Positions 1-9,207 are shown, numbered from the stretch's first letter. The stretch: DNA of 64,000 nt from Limosilactobacillus reuteri (GCF_034259105.1 NZ_CP139478.1:1787001-1851000); one strand, 5' to 3'. Notes: generated by a model from the sequence alone, not told the origin. Numbers and translations are program-made.

Positions 1-1
1 T

Positions 2-490
2 AAATATGGATTTAAACGTGATTTTAAACTTTATCGGGCAGATAAACATCAATTATCAGTACAATTAGATCAATTAGCGAAAACACCAAGTGGACGTCAA
101 CGCTATATGCAAGTTAATCCAACTTGGAATTACTATAAAGCTAAAGTTAAAGCAACCCTCTCAAGTGACGAAGGTAAGGCAATTTATCGTCGACGTAAGT
201 ACGACGTTGAACCCGTTTTCGGTCACATGAAGAGGGATTTTGGCGTACGCCGAACACATTTACGTGGGCAACGCGCTGTGGAAAATGACACCGGATTTAC
301 ACTAATGGCTATGAATTTAACAAAATTGGGAAAGTTAGTAGCTCAAGCAGGGACAAAATTAATTAAAAAAGGAAAAATCCGAACCATAATTTCTGGAAAA
401 TCAAAAATTATGGTTCGGATTTTAATATTCAGAGGAAGGAATTTAATAGTTAATTCCCAGCCTCTCCATTTTCATTTGATTATGGTTTAG
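2..490 (+). CDS. IS1182-type transposase, C-terminal part (cut by window edge)
   Basis: The frame is open from the first bases of the window, so the N-terminus lies outside. The visible part carries the conserved C-terminal block of DDE transposases of the IS1182/DDE_Tnp_1_6 type: YDVEPVFGHMKRDFGVRRTH followed by the ENDTGFTLMAMNLTKLGKL region, which includes the last catalytic acidic residue (the E of EPVFG). The frame runs on through a 19-bp perfect hairpin (374-423) into the 3' end of the convergent LTA synthase gene. The last ~35 residues are therefore probably read-through beyond the normal transposase end. The other inverted repeat is outside the window, so the element boundary cannot be fixed. 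Family assignment is from motif memory. Confidence 0.75.
   Translation, partial: KYGFKRDFKLYRADKHQLSVQLDQLAKTPSGRQRYMQVNPTWNYYKAKVKATLSSDEGKAIYRRRKYDVEPVFGHMKRDFGVRRTHLRGQRAVENDTGFTLMAMNLTKLGKLVAQAGTKLIKKGKIRTIISGKSKIMVRILIFRGRNLIVNSQPLHFHLIMV
374..423. terminator. 19-bp perfect hairpin, bidirectional terminator candidate
   Basis: Arms 374-392 and 405-423 are perfectly complementary with a 12-nt loop. On the minus strand the stem is followed by a T-rich run (rc of 362-373), so it fits the terminator of the LTA synthase gene. On the plus strand it sits inside the tail of the transposase frame. Confidence 0.7.
431..465 (-). terminator. Secondary hairpin downstream of LTA synthase
   Basis: An imperfect stem (agagg...cctct with an inner ggaatt/aattcc) lies 15 bp past the stop of the minus-strand LTA synthase gene, just before the stronger hairpin at 374-423. 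It has no good T tract of its own. Confidence 0.4.
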
Positions 491-2576
491 GGAAGTTTAA
501 TTTCGGATAATTCTTTAACTCTGGTGCATCGGTTGTGTAATCATCGAAAGTACTCTGGTTATTATTTTCCGACTTTAAACTTGTCTTCTGTTTCTTTTGC
601 TGCTTCTGTAAATTCTTCAAGCTCTTCTTAAGGTTATAAGTATATTGTTTTTTATCAACTTTCTTAAATCCTGGAAGTTTGTAGAACCGAAGCAAGTCAC
701 CATTCACGACTTTATCTGATAATCCAAGATCAGTTGTAACGTATTTTTGAATCTTACCAATTTCTTTACGTTGCGCTGCGGTTTGGTGAGTAATCTGCTT
801 ACCATTCTTAGTGTAATAGTAGTCACCATTATACTTAGTGTATTTTGGCGTTACCCAATCACCATTTCTAAACGGTACAATTTGCTTATTTTCTGGTGAG
901 AGCAAGTCTTGGCCGAATTGAATATAATTCTTAGAGCTAATTCCTAACAAATCCTCAAGAGTAGGTAAAACATCAATTTCACCACCATACGTATGGTTAA
1001 TGCCACCTTTTAGGCCAGGCATATTAATCATAAATGGTACTTTTTGGAACATTGCTAGATCATAATTAGTTACTTTCTTCTTACCTAAGATTTGCGCAAT
1101 GGCTGGTTGGTGGTTATTAGAGATTCCATAGTGGTCACCATAAAGAACTAACACACTGTTTTTCCGTAACCCCGTCTTATCAAGGTAATCAAGAAATTCG
1201 CCAAGTGATTCATCTAAGTATCGTGCAGTTTGAATATAAGGGTCGACCGTGTCATCACCAGTCTTCCACGCTTCGATATCCTTATTCTTTTTATCAAGAA
1301 TATATGGATAGTGGTTAGTAACTGTGATGATCTTTGCATAGAATGGTTGTGGAAGCTGCTCGATATAGTGGGCTGATTCTTTCATGAAGATCTTATCCTT
1401 CATTCCATATCCAGCATCATAATCCTTGGTCTTTGGGTAATACTCCTTACTAAAGAAGTATTGGTAACCAAAAGACTTATAAGCATTATCACGGTTCCAG
1501 AAACTAGGAACATCCCCGTGGAATGAGGCCGTCGTATAACCTAGCTTTTGATGAAGAAGCGCTGGCGCAGATTGGAAGGTATTAGTCGTCCCATCAGTAA
1601 CCATTGCTGATCCTTCTGGAAGACCAAATAGCGAGTTTTCGAGCATTGTTTCTGCATCCGCCGTCTTTCCTTGACCAACTTGGTGGAAGAAATTATCAAA
1701 CGCCAAAGTATCATTAGCATGGTACAACTTATTCAGGTTTGGCATTACTTCTTGACCATCTTCTTTATAGTCGATCATGAATTGCTGGAGACTTTCAAGG
1801 TGAATGATAAAAATATTCTTTCCTTTAGCCTTACCGTAATATTCAACGTTTGGCGCAGCATAATTACTATGGATGAAATGCAAAACCGGCTTTAATTCGT
1901 CACGATTAGCACGCGCTTTTACTACACTGTTATTAGTCGTCTTAACCCCATCATAAACTGTATATGCTTCGAGTCCTAGATACTTAACAATATAATTATT
2001 ATCAAATGTTCGCGTAAGTAGTTGTGAACGATCACTTTCCGCCATTCCTAAGTTAACTCCAAATAGAACAAAGCCAAGGGCAGTAATCGTCATCGCATAT
2101 CTAACCTTAAAGCGCCGCATATCAACACGGACAAAGTGGAAAAGTAAGATGAGTGCTAAAATTACAACATCCAGGTAAACCAAAAAGTCTTCGGGACGTA
2201 ATATCCCCATTAAACTTTTACCAAGATTATTTGAAGCCGCTCCAGATCCCTTTATTACGTTAAAGGTAATGAAATCTGAAAATTCTCGATAGTACAAAAT
2301 ATTTGCAAAAAGCCATGTCGACAATGCCGCATTAATTATCAACATCATCCAATAGGACAAGCGTCCACGGAAATATAATGCAATTCCCAAAAATACAAGG
2401 GCACTTGGAATCGTATTAAATGCTAAAAGGAATTGTTGCATGCTTCCTTTTACACCTAAATTAAATTCATTTTGATAAGCCCAATAGCTCTTTAAACAAA
2501 ATAAAAGTACAACAAGCAGAAAAAAACCGAGCTTGGTATTCAAGACACGGCGGAGCTTCTGCAACGCTGTTTTCAT
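480..2576 (-). CDS. ltaS: Lipoteichoic acid synthase (LtaS-type, sulfatase-fold phosphoglycerol transferase)
   Basis: A polytopic enzyme that polymerises glycerol phosphate from phosphatidylglycerol into lipoteichoic acid on the outer face of the membrane. The N-terminal ~180 residues show five hydrophobic segments. The rest is an extracellular alkaline-phosphatase/sulfatase domain with the metal-binding E of FIIHLESLQQF, the catalytic-Thr region GQGKTADAET, and LYGDHYG near the C-terminal metal site. Length (698 aa) is normal for the family. The tail is Lys/Gln/Asn-rich (KNLQKQQKKQKTS). I chose the start at 2576 because GGAGG lies 8 bases upstream; an in-frame ATG at 2612 has no better site. 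The gene stands alone and converges on the IS1182 remnant. It could be a paralogue of the main LtaS, as lactobacilli often carry two. Confidence 0.92.
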   Translation of the reverse strand: MKTALQKLRRVLNTKLGFFLLVVLLFCLKSYWAYQNEFNLGVKGSMQQFLLAFNTIPSALVFLGIALYFRGRLSYWMMLIINAALSTWLFANILYYREFSDFITFNVIKGSGAASNNLGKSLMGILRPEDFLVYLDVVILALILLFHFVRVDMRRFKVRYAMTITALGFVLFGVNLGMAESDRSQLLTRTFDNNYIVKYLGLEAYTVYDGVKTTNNSVVKARANRDELKPVLHFIHSNYAAPNVEYYGKAKGKNIFIIHLESLQQFMIDYKEDGQEVMPNLNKLYHANDTLAFDNFFHQVGQGKTADAETMLENSLFGLPEGSAMVTDGTTNTFQSAPALLHQKLGYTTASFHGDVPSFWNRDNAYKSFGYQYFFSKEYYPKTKDYDAGYGMKDKIFMKESAHYIEQLPQPFYAKIITVTNHYPYILDKKNKDIEAWKTGDDTVDPYIQTARYLDESLGEFLDYLDKTGLRKNSVLVLYGDHYGISNNHQPAIAQILGKKKVTNYDLAMFQKVPFMINMPGLKGGINHTYGGEIDVLPTLEDLLGISSKNYIQFGQDLLSPENKQIVPFRNGDWVTPKYTKYNGDYYYTKNGKQITHQTAAQRKEIGKIQKYVTTDLGLSDKVVNGDLLRFYKLPGFKKVDKKQYTYNLKKSLKNLQKQQKKQKTSLKSENNNQSTFDDYTTDAPELKNYPKLNFPKP

Positions 2577-2678
2577 AGTCGTTCCTCCATAAAAAAATAT
2601 CATTATTAACAATAATACACTAACTAGCTAACCGCAACCGTACAATTTTATTTTTCCAAAAAGTTAAAAATTCCGTCA

Positions 2679-2692
2679 CTTTTCTGTCGTAG
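2679..2692. repeat. 14-bp target duplication, left side of IS30-A copy 1
   Basis: CTTTTCTGTCGTAG directly abuts the left end of the element and is repeated exactly at 3972-3985 on the other side. Confidence 0.9.
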
Positions 2693-3971
2693 CCTAAATT
2701 TCAAGAATAAGTTAGCCACTGGACTCAAATAAATAATACTGACCAATTGATTATTGGTTGATGGAGCTGTGATATCTCTTGGTAGAAGGCCTTACGATAG
2801 ATATCCATTGACGAATGTCCATTAAACATAGCTCGTGGATAGTGATTCATCCAATCATTAGTCGCTATGATCTGAGCACTACTATAGTTATTTATAGCTT
2901 CACCTTTGGTAATCTCCTTGCGGAGAAACCGGTTATTGATCTCATTGGATCCACGTTCCCAAGGGGAATACGGATCAGCATAGAAAACATGATCGTGAAC
3001 TTGTGTTAACTCACTAAATTCTGAACCGTTGTCAGAGGTTATTGTCTTAAAGATGCGATAGTAAGCATCTGTGCCCATTTTCTGGCGTAAATTTATAAAG
3101 AACTGATTTACTGCATGCGCAGTTTTACCAGCAATTTTACTCGTGATATTAACTCGTGAAAGGCGATCAGTCATTACTAGTACAACACTGTCATTACCGT
3201 TTTTCTGTCCCTGAACTGTATCTAGTTCCCAATGGCCAATTTCGGACCGTTGGTCCGCAGTTTGAGGTCGTTGAGCAATATTAGGCCCTAAGCACCTTTT
3301 AGCTTGCGGATGAGTTCGATGATGCTTACGTTTAGGTTTTTCAAAGAGGTCTAAATTGGACGTACGAAGCACACCCTCATTAATCCATTGATATAAAGTT
3401 ACAACCGACTTTGGGATCAGGGTGCCATCATTCATTAAATCTCGAGCCTTATAAATAACCGCTTGTGGGGAGTAATGGTGGTCGTCAAACTCACCAAGCA
3501 TTAGCTGATCAGCTAATCGTAAAAATTGCTTTGAAGAATAATATAAGCGATGACGACCAGAATGGCGGTGATGTTCAAGATATGTGGCCTGACCAGCTTC
3601 ATAACTATAGATGTAGTAAGAATATTCGTAAATCTTACCATTAGATTTTTGACGACGAAGTTGGCGGACCGTACCACGGTTGAGCTCGTTATTAATTGTT
3701 TGATGATTAACTCCTAATTGGCGACCAATTGCGCGATTGGAAAGTCCTTGCGACTTTAAAGTCGCAATCATCACACGTTCTTCTTTAGTAAGATGAGCAT
3801 TCTTTTTATGAGTAGTCAATAAACTAGTAGACATGGTATCATTTAAGTGCGTCATTTGACGGACATCCTTTCATATAGGTTTGGTTCACTTAATATGATA
3901 CCTGATGTCACGCCGAATGGCGTTTTTTATTTACCACCAACTGGGTGGCTAACTTCATTCTATAATCCACC
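2693..3971 (-). mobile_element. IS30-family element, type A, copy 1 (1279 bp)
   Basis: Boundaries were set by aligning three copies in this window (2693-3971, 33530-34808, 41054-42332). All are 1279 bp, begin CCTAAATTTC and end ATAATCCACC. Imperfect terminal inverted repeats share the core AAGTTAGCCAC. It is flanked by a perfect 14-bp direct repeat, so this copy has not recombined since insertion. It lies between ltaS and the DMT exporter. Confidence 0.93.
2725..3855 (-). CDS. IS30-family transposase (type A, copy 1)
   Basis: A 376-aa DDE transposase. The N-terminal helix-turn-helix (LTKEERVMIATLKSQGLSNR, then AIGRQLGVNHQTINNELNRG) is typical of IS30. The catalytic core shows GHWELDTVQG (first D), ITSDNGSEF (second D) and SPWERGSNEINNRFLRK (E), as in rve/IS30. 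A GAAAGGATGTCC ribosome site precedes the ATG. It differs from copies 2 and 3 by one residue (H instead of R in SGRHRLYY, from a single T/C change near 3551). It appears intact and able to move the element. Confidence 0.95.
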   Translation of the reverse strand: MTHLNDTMSTSLLTTHKKNAHLTKEERVMIATLKSQGLSNRAIGRQLGVNHQTINNELNRGTVRQLRRQKSNGKIYEYSYYIYSYEAGQATYLEHHRHSGRHRLYYSSKQFLRLADQLMLGEFDDHHYSPQAVIYKARDLMNDGTLIPKSVVTLYQWINEGVLRTSNLDLFEKPKRKHHRTHPQAKRCLGPNIAQRPQTADQRSEIGHWELDTVQGQKNGNDSVVLVMTDRLSRVNITSKIAGKTAHAVNQFFINLRQKMGTDAYYRIFKTITSDNGSEFSELTQVHDHVFYADPYSPWERGSNEINNRFLRKEITKGEAINNYSSAQIIATNDWMNHYPRAMFNGHSSMDIYRKAFYQEISQLHQPIINWSVLFI

Positions 3972-3985
3972 CTTTTCTGTCGTAG
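3972..3985. repeat. 14-bp target duplication, right side of IS30-A copy 1
   Basis: Exact repeat of 2679-2692, directly abutting the right end ATAATCCACC. Confidence 0.9.
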
Positions 3986-4079
3986 TTAACCTTTTGAAAA
4001 TGAATCTTAAATGTTATGATTGAGTGTCGTTAATTAACAGAAGGGACTGAGCACCATTTCAAAGAAAAAAGCGAATTTA

Positions 4080-4952
4080 ATGTTATTACTGGTTGCTATT
4101 CTATGGGGAAGCAGCTATGTATTTGCCAAACTAACGATTCAAGCAGGGATGCATTCTGGAGTTATCAATGCTTGCCGGGGAACAATGTGTGTAATTGCCG
4201 GTTATCTTATCTTCCATAAACAGATCAACAAAATGACTTGGCTGGATTTCAAACTAGGAGTCCTTATGGGAACAATTAATTTCCTGGGTTATTTTTTGCA
4301 GACTGATGCTCTCCGTTATACTACTCCTGCTAAAAATGCCTTCTTGACAACCTTATATGTTGCAATTGCTCCCTTGATCTTGTGGTTGTTTTGGCATGAG
4401 CGTCCACAACGGAAGACATATTTTGCGGTCGCCCTCGCTATTATCGGAATGGCTGTCATCACTAATGTTGCTAATACTGGTCTTCAATTAAATTTTGGGG
4501 ACTTTCTAACTGTTGTTTCTGCTATTTTTTGGGCCTTACAATTAATCTTCTTTGGAAAGTACGCACCGAAAGTTTCTAGTCCCTGGGTGGTAATCTTCAT
4601 GATTGGCCTATGTCAAGGCACGTTCGGTTGGATTACGACTGGATTATTTGAACGTACTAACCTTACACAAATTCATTGGGTTCAAGCCCTGATTCCCCTG
4701 GCTATTTTAGCGATCGTCGTAACCTTCTTAGCGCAAGGAATGCAAATTACAGCTCAGCAATATACTGATGCTACATCTGCTGGATTATTATTGATGTTAG
4801 AATCATTTTTTGCCAGCACCATGTCAGTTATCATGGGCTATGATCCCCTTACACCACAACTAATTTGGGGTGGTTTAATCTTACTTTTAGCCAATGCAAT
4901 TATGCAAGTTAATTTCCAAGATGTGCCATTTTTAAGAAAACAGCATTGGTAG
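4080..4952 (+). CDS. EamA/DMT-family transporter, probable ATT start upstream
   Basis: A ten-helix drug/metabolite transporter with two EamA repeats. The first helix opens LLLVAILWGSSYVFAKL and the second half begins near FGDFLTVVSAIFWALQL. The substrate is unknown. The first ATG (4080) lies 33 bases after a good Shine-Dalgarno (AAGGGA, 4041-4046) and would start inside helix 1. Eight codons earlier, at 4056 and 9 bases from that site, an ATT codon would give ISKKKANLMLLLV, a normal positively charged N-terminus, so the original start has probably mutated from ATG to ATT. The last few codons (from ~4936) come from the antisense of the neighbouring oxidase gene, pointing to a deletion fusing the two 3' ends. 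Confidence 0.85.
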   Translation: MLLLVAILWGSSYVFAKLTIQAGMHSGVINACRGTMCVIAGYLIFHKQINKMTWLDFKLGVLMGTINFLGYFLQTDALRYTTPAKNAFLTTLYVAIAPLILWLFWHERPQRKTYFAVALAIIGMAVITNVANTGLQLNFGDFLTVVSAIFWALQLIFFGKYAPKVSSPWVVIFMIGLCQGTFGWITTGLFERTNLTQIHWVQALIPLAILAIVVTFLAQGMQITAQQYTDATSAGLLLMLESFFASTMSVIMGYDPLTPQLIWGGLILLLANAIMQVNFQDVPFLRKQHW

Positions 4953-5847
4953 CTAATGGAACGTAACGGTCAGTATTGGTAGGATTAAAGTGGACGGAAG
5001 TTACATCCCCACCGGCATAGATATCAGGGTTAGATGTTTGCATGTATTCATTGGTCTTAATTGTTCCATCAGGGTGAAGGTCAATTTTTCCACGAACCAA
5101 GTCACTGTTTGGCCGGAATCCAACACAAAGAACAGCCATGTCCGCATCGTAAACTTTACCTTTATTGGTAAGTACTTTAACACCGCCATTACCATCGTCT
5201 TCAAATCCAGTAACCCGCTGTTGTAATTCAAGATGGGCATTGTGATCTTTGAAAATCCGGCCAATTCGATCAGAATACTGTTTATCAAAATACTTAATCA
5301 ACATTTGATCTGAGCTATCGATTAGTGTTACTTCACGGCCCTGACGAAGATATGCTTCTACTAGTTCAACACCGATATATCCCCCACCAATAACAACAAT
5401 CTTTTTCAAGTCCTTGGCAACATTGAAAAGTTTCTTAGCGTGATAATAAGTTTTACACAAGTATAGATTCTTATTTTCCAGTCCAGAAACTGGTGGAATA
5501 ACTGGCCATGATCCGGTGGTAATAATCAATTTATCGTAAAAATCCGCACTCAATTCGCCAGTTTCCTGGTTCTCAACTTCAAGGGTCTTTGTATCAGGGT
5601 CAATGCTTAAGACATTATGCTTAACTTTAACAGTGGCACCCATTTCTTCTAGTTGTTTAGGGCTAGAGTAGAACATCGCGTCTGGGTCCCCAATTTCACC
5701 ACTCAAATAAACGGCAATTCCACAAGAAAGGAAGGAAACACTATCATTCCGTTCATAAATTACTACCTCAGTGTCTGGATGTGCATTTAAAATCTGGGTT
5801 GCTGCTATCGTGCCCGCGTGCGTACAGCCAACAATAACTACTTTCAT
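4909..5847 (-). pseudogene. nox: NADH oxidase (Nox-type flavoprotein), C-terminally truncated
   Basis: The FAD/NAD(P) pyridine nucleotide-disulfide oxidoreductase family; Nox reduces O2 to water with NADH in lactobacilli. Visible are the N-terminal FAD Rossmann motif (VVIVGCTHAGTIAA), the redox-active Cys in SFLSCGIAVY, the NADH-binding VIGGGYIGVELVEA and the second FAD motif NPDIYAGGDV. The family is ~450 aa, but homology stops after RYVPLATNAV (~residue 302). The next residues, FLKMAHLGN, read antisense through the 3' end of the DMT gene. The C-terminal dimerisation domain is therefore lost by a deletion with its junction near 4936. GAGGTG 6 bases before the ATG gives a normal start. The protein is probably inactive. 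Confidence 0.85.
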
Positions 5848-5942
5848 ATCTACACCTCATTTTATTTGCTTACTATTTATAAGGGTAAGCTTTTTTACTC
5901 CCATAATCAATCGACTAATTGCCTACCTATTATTTTAACAGA

Positions 5943-7278
5943 TTATTCAGTCCCTGCTTTAGCCATTGCTGCTTGTCCCAAAATATTAACGTAATTAAAG
6001 GGGCGATCAAAGTTTGGCTGGAACATTGTATCATACATTCCAAGAAACTCAATTGTATTTTGGTTCTGAATGCATAACGAAATCAGACTTAAAGTTTCTG
6101 AAATATCGTGTTTACTCATCATCTGTGCTCCCAAGATTCGTTGGGTATCCTTATCCCAAACCAATGACATCAGGGACCGGCGTGGTAGTTGGCATAAATT
6201 CCGGACGATAGTTATCCTCAATTGTCACTACATCAGCATCAAAGCCAGCTGCCTTAGCTCTTTCAAAGGTTAATCCTAAAGAAGCCATATATGTTCCATC
6301 AAGGTTTAGACTCATACTTAGTTGCGTTCCCGAATCTTTCATCTGCTCTCCATGGATATTATGGGCAACAATTGCTGCTTGACGAACGCCTTCAGTCGGC
6401 TGAGGTTTATAAACGTCCTTATCGGTTGGGTTATAATGAATCGTCGTTGATCCCCCAATTGCATATATATCCGGGTCAGATGTTTGGATAAATTCATTAA
6501 CAGCAATTACCCCATTTTCATCCATCTCTACTACACCCTCAAAAATAGAAGTATCTGGCTTTTGCCCCGCAGCAACAATTGCCCGACTAACACTGTACGA
6601 GCCCTTATCAGTAGCAACCGTGATGCCAATCTCATTATCATCCAATTCGGTAACATGTTCATCAGTAACAACTTTAATATTATCTAGCGTGACCAACTCG
6701 TCTAGAATACTCTTCTTCAAAATTGTGGTGCAAAATTGGCTCACCGTTTGTAAAAAGAGTCACTTCTTTCCCTTTTTGCCGATATGCATCGACTAGTCCC
6801 AAGCTAAGAGGATCATTACCAATCACAGCAATTTGCTGGTCAATGGCAGATAATAAAAGAGCAGCCTTAGCATCTTGCTGGTCCTTGATTAAAGTTACAT
6901 TGCTACTGTCAATTCCTTTTAAAGCGGGTGCTTCAGTTCTTGAATCAGTAGCAATAATCAGCTTATCATAATGCTCTTCGGAAGTAGCATCATCCAGCAT
7001 CCCCATAACTTTGATTGTTTTTGCGCCGGATCTACACCCATTACAAGGGAACCCATTTTTATGTCAGCACCCTTAATTGATAATTGATCCGAGCTTAATT
7101 CAGTTCGTAAACGAGGCTGTTCCGCATCTTGGTCATCGTAGTCATTGATGTCATACATTATTGAGGGAACGACTGCATTGCGGTCATAAATCGTAACCTC
7201 TGTCTCCGGATGACTTCTTAAAATTTGCGACGCGGCTGTCATCCCCGCAAAGGTACAACCGATAATAATAACCCTCAT
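5943..7278 (-). pseudogene. Second Nox-like flavoprotein gene, three frameshifts, Cys-less
   Basis: A tandem paralogue of the preceding oxidase, same strand, with a good GAGGAG site before ATG 7278. Fragments in successive frames together give a full-length family member: RVIIIGCTFAGMTAASQIL at the N-terminus, DPDIYAIGGSTT for the second FAD motif and a complete C-terminal domain (DKDTQRILGAQMMSK). Lesions: a one-base loss in a T5 run at 7018-7022; a shift near 6700-6720; one extra G in the GGG at 6173-6175. The position of the redox Cys is filled by Tyr (SIMYDI), so even the repaired protein would not be a standard Nox. Its neighbour keeps that Cys but lacks the C-terminus. Confidence 0.85.
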
Positions 7279-7334
7279 ATGAACTACTCCTCATCGAACT
7301 TATTCTTCACTTTTTTATACACAATTAAATTTTG

Positions 7335-7560
7335 AACTACTCCCACTTAGCTAAACCTACGGTTTAATGCTTGAAGTGGGAGATTCTGGAAACATCGCAT
7401 ACTTACCCTACCGATTCTGAACGAACCTTCAAGCAGAGGTTACGACTATTAGCCAAGGCTCGTCCCGAGCCTAACTTTATCTATCGGATAGCTAATCCTT
7501 TTTGCAAGATGACTTGTGCAGCGTTAATATCACGATCTAAATGTTTACCGCAGTTTGGAC
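7335..7560 (-). ncRNA. Probable omega-RNA / right end of the IS605 element
   Basis: In TnpB systems the guide RNA scaffold is transcribed from the 3' part of tnpB through the right end, with the guide taken from flanking DNA. Here the matching segment on the minus strand holds a nested hairpin (7340-7382) right after the tnpB stop (7481). The other limit is inferred. There is no direct evidence of transcription. Confidence 0.45.
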
Positions 7561-8656
7561 AATCCCACTCACGTACCGCTAACCATTCCGATTTATTCAA
7601 TCCTAACCGATGATTATTCTTCCCACAATTAGCACAAATTTGGCTAGTATATGACGGATTGACCTGAATAAGCTTTTTACCGTACCAGTCACACTTATAT
7701 TGCAACATATCTACTAATTTTGACCAGCTAGCGTTAGCGATTGCTCTAGCTAAATGGTGATTCTTCATCATTCCCTTAGTATTAAATTTTTCCAACACAA
7801 TGATGTCGTACTTTTTGACCAATTTAGTAGTGAATTTTTGTAGCTGATCCAACCGTTGGTTGGCAATCTTTTGCCGATACTTCGCCACCATAATACGAGC
7901 TTTCTGATAATTCTTAAAATCATCTAATTGCCGTGGAACTAACACTTTATTATGATGATCCCAGGCAATTTCCTGCTGAGCCTTTAAGAATCGACGACTA
8001 CGCAATTTCTCCCAACGATACAACTTTTTATGGTATTTGTCTTCAAAATGATTGATCGGTTCCTTGCATCCATCTGAAAGATTAAGTAATGACTTAAGTC
8101 CTAAATCGCCACCAATATATTTATTTGTTTTAGGAAGAATTTGGTTTTCGCTTTCCACTAAAACAGTAATGCAATATTGACCAGCAACGTTCAGACGAAC
8201 AGTGACATTCTTAATTTTACCCATTGGCAATCGACCAGCTCTAAAATAGACGATACCGAGTTTTGGTAACTTTATATGATGGCAATCTAAAACTTTAATA
8301 TTGCCATTAACGTACTTTGAATTGTAGCTCTGAGAATATTTTCTGGATTTAAATCGAGGGAACTTATTTTGACCTTTAAAAAAGCGTTGAAAAGCATCGG
8401 CTAAATTGCGATTAGCACTTTGCAAAGCAGTTGATTCTGCTTGTTTCAACCAAGGATACTCAACCTTAAGTTGTTTCAACAGATTATTCATCCCAAAGGC
8501 ATTCACAAATTTAGCTTCCGGATTATTCTTGCGCCGTTCAATTTGCATATTAAGCATTTGATTCTATACAAAACGAACACAACCGAAGATTTGCCAGAGC
8601 TGATTTCGTTGTGCTGAATTTGGATAGATGCGCATTTTAACGGCTTTTAGAACCAT
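7481..8656 (-). pseudogene. tnpB: TnpB RNA-guided nuclease, interrupted by an amber codon at position 31
   Basis: The frame starts at ATG 8656, overlapping the tnpA stop by one base, and reads VLKAVKMRIYPNSAQRNQL..., the usual TnpB N-terminus, until TAG at 8564-8566, where the family has Trp (FVWNQ, a TGG to TAG change). After the stop it stays open for 360 further codons, through IGGDLGLKSLL (RuvC Asp), IIVLEKFNTKGM (Glu), a CANCG...CPNCG zinc finger and HLDRDINAA (Asp). All catalytic residues remain. Translation could restart at ATG 8557, but that product lacks the first wedge-domain strand. TnpB supports element retention by cutting the donor site; this copy is probably dead or very weakly expressed. 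Confidence 0.85.
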
Positions 8657-9066
8657 TATTTTCTCCCTTGACTTTCAATATATCGTTTTACAACTTCTAA
8701 AGGCGCTCCACCAGTGCTAATTAAGCAATAGCTTTGTGTCCAAAAGGCTGATTTCCAAAGATATTGCTTGATTTCTGGAAATTGTTTTTTAACCATTCTG
8801 GAGCTAGACGATTTGTAAGCATTTAAAAATTTAGCCATTTCCGTATGAGGCGTTGCTCTAAACAAAACATGTACGTGGTCCTGATCATGATTCCATTCTT
8901 GCAAATTAATGCCGTATGCTTGTCCCACAACTACAAAACGATGTTTAAGATATTCAGATATTTCATCGTTAATTACTTTTCGACGATACTTAACCACCAT
9001 TACCAAATGGTAATTAAGTAAGTATACTGAATGCTGATTTCTATCTAATTCTATTGTTATCACCAC
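8656..9066 (-). CDS. tnpA: IS200/IS605 Y1 transposase TnpA
   Basis: A 136-aa HUH-superfamily single-strand transposase. It has the HVHVLFRA metal-binding motif mid-protein and the catalytic Tyr in VKRYIESQ near the C-terminus. The YLLNYHLVMVVKYRRKV opening is typical of the family. It acts as a dimer, nicking and joining the hairpin ends of the element. The start is a GTG at 9066; I see no clear Shine-Dalgarno before it. The stop overlaps the tnpB start codon by one base, so the two are translationally coupled. The length is normal and I see no lesion, so this part of the element could still move. Confidence 0.92.
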   Translation of the reverse strand: MVITIELDRNQHSVYLLNYHLVMVVKYRRKVINDEISEYLKHRFVVVGQAYGINLQEWNHDQDHVHVLFRATPHTEMAKFLNAYKSSSSRMVKKQFPEIKQYLWKSAFWTQSYCLISTGGAPLEVVKRYIESQGRK

Positions 9067-9207
9067 ATTTTATAGATATATACTAAATATATCATAGAAC
9101 AAAAGAAAAAGCACTAACGTACTTTAAGAGAGCGATTCATCCCCTACTTATAGAAGTGGGGGTATTCTCGCAAATTTATGGATAAAGTGCAATATTACTC
9201 TTGCCAT

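Larger units (their letters stand above)
7335..9165 (-). mobile_element. IS200/IS605-family element (tnpA + tnpB), approximate ends
   Basis: tnpA and tnpB lie in the same orientation, with subterminal hairpins at both ends instead of inverted repeats, as in IS605-type elements. The right-end hairpin (7340-7382) has a 9-bp outer stem CTCCCACTT/AAGTGGGAG and an inner 6-bp stem. The left-end hairpin is at 9141-9161 (CCCCTACTT/AAGTGGGG). Exact cleavage sites were not determined. It is inserted between the Nox-like pseudogene and helD. Confidence 0.8.

Noticed and set aside
2815..3009. A 64-aa frame antisense to each IS30-A transposase (also at 34492 and 41176).
   Set aside because: It is repeated only because the element is repeated; it lies wholly within the transposase coding region and has no ribosome site or family resemblance.
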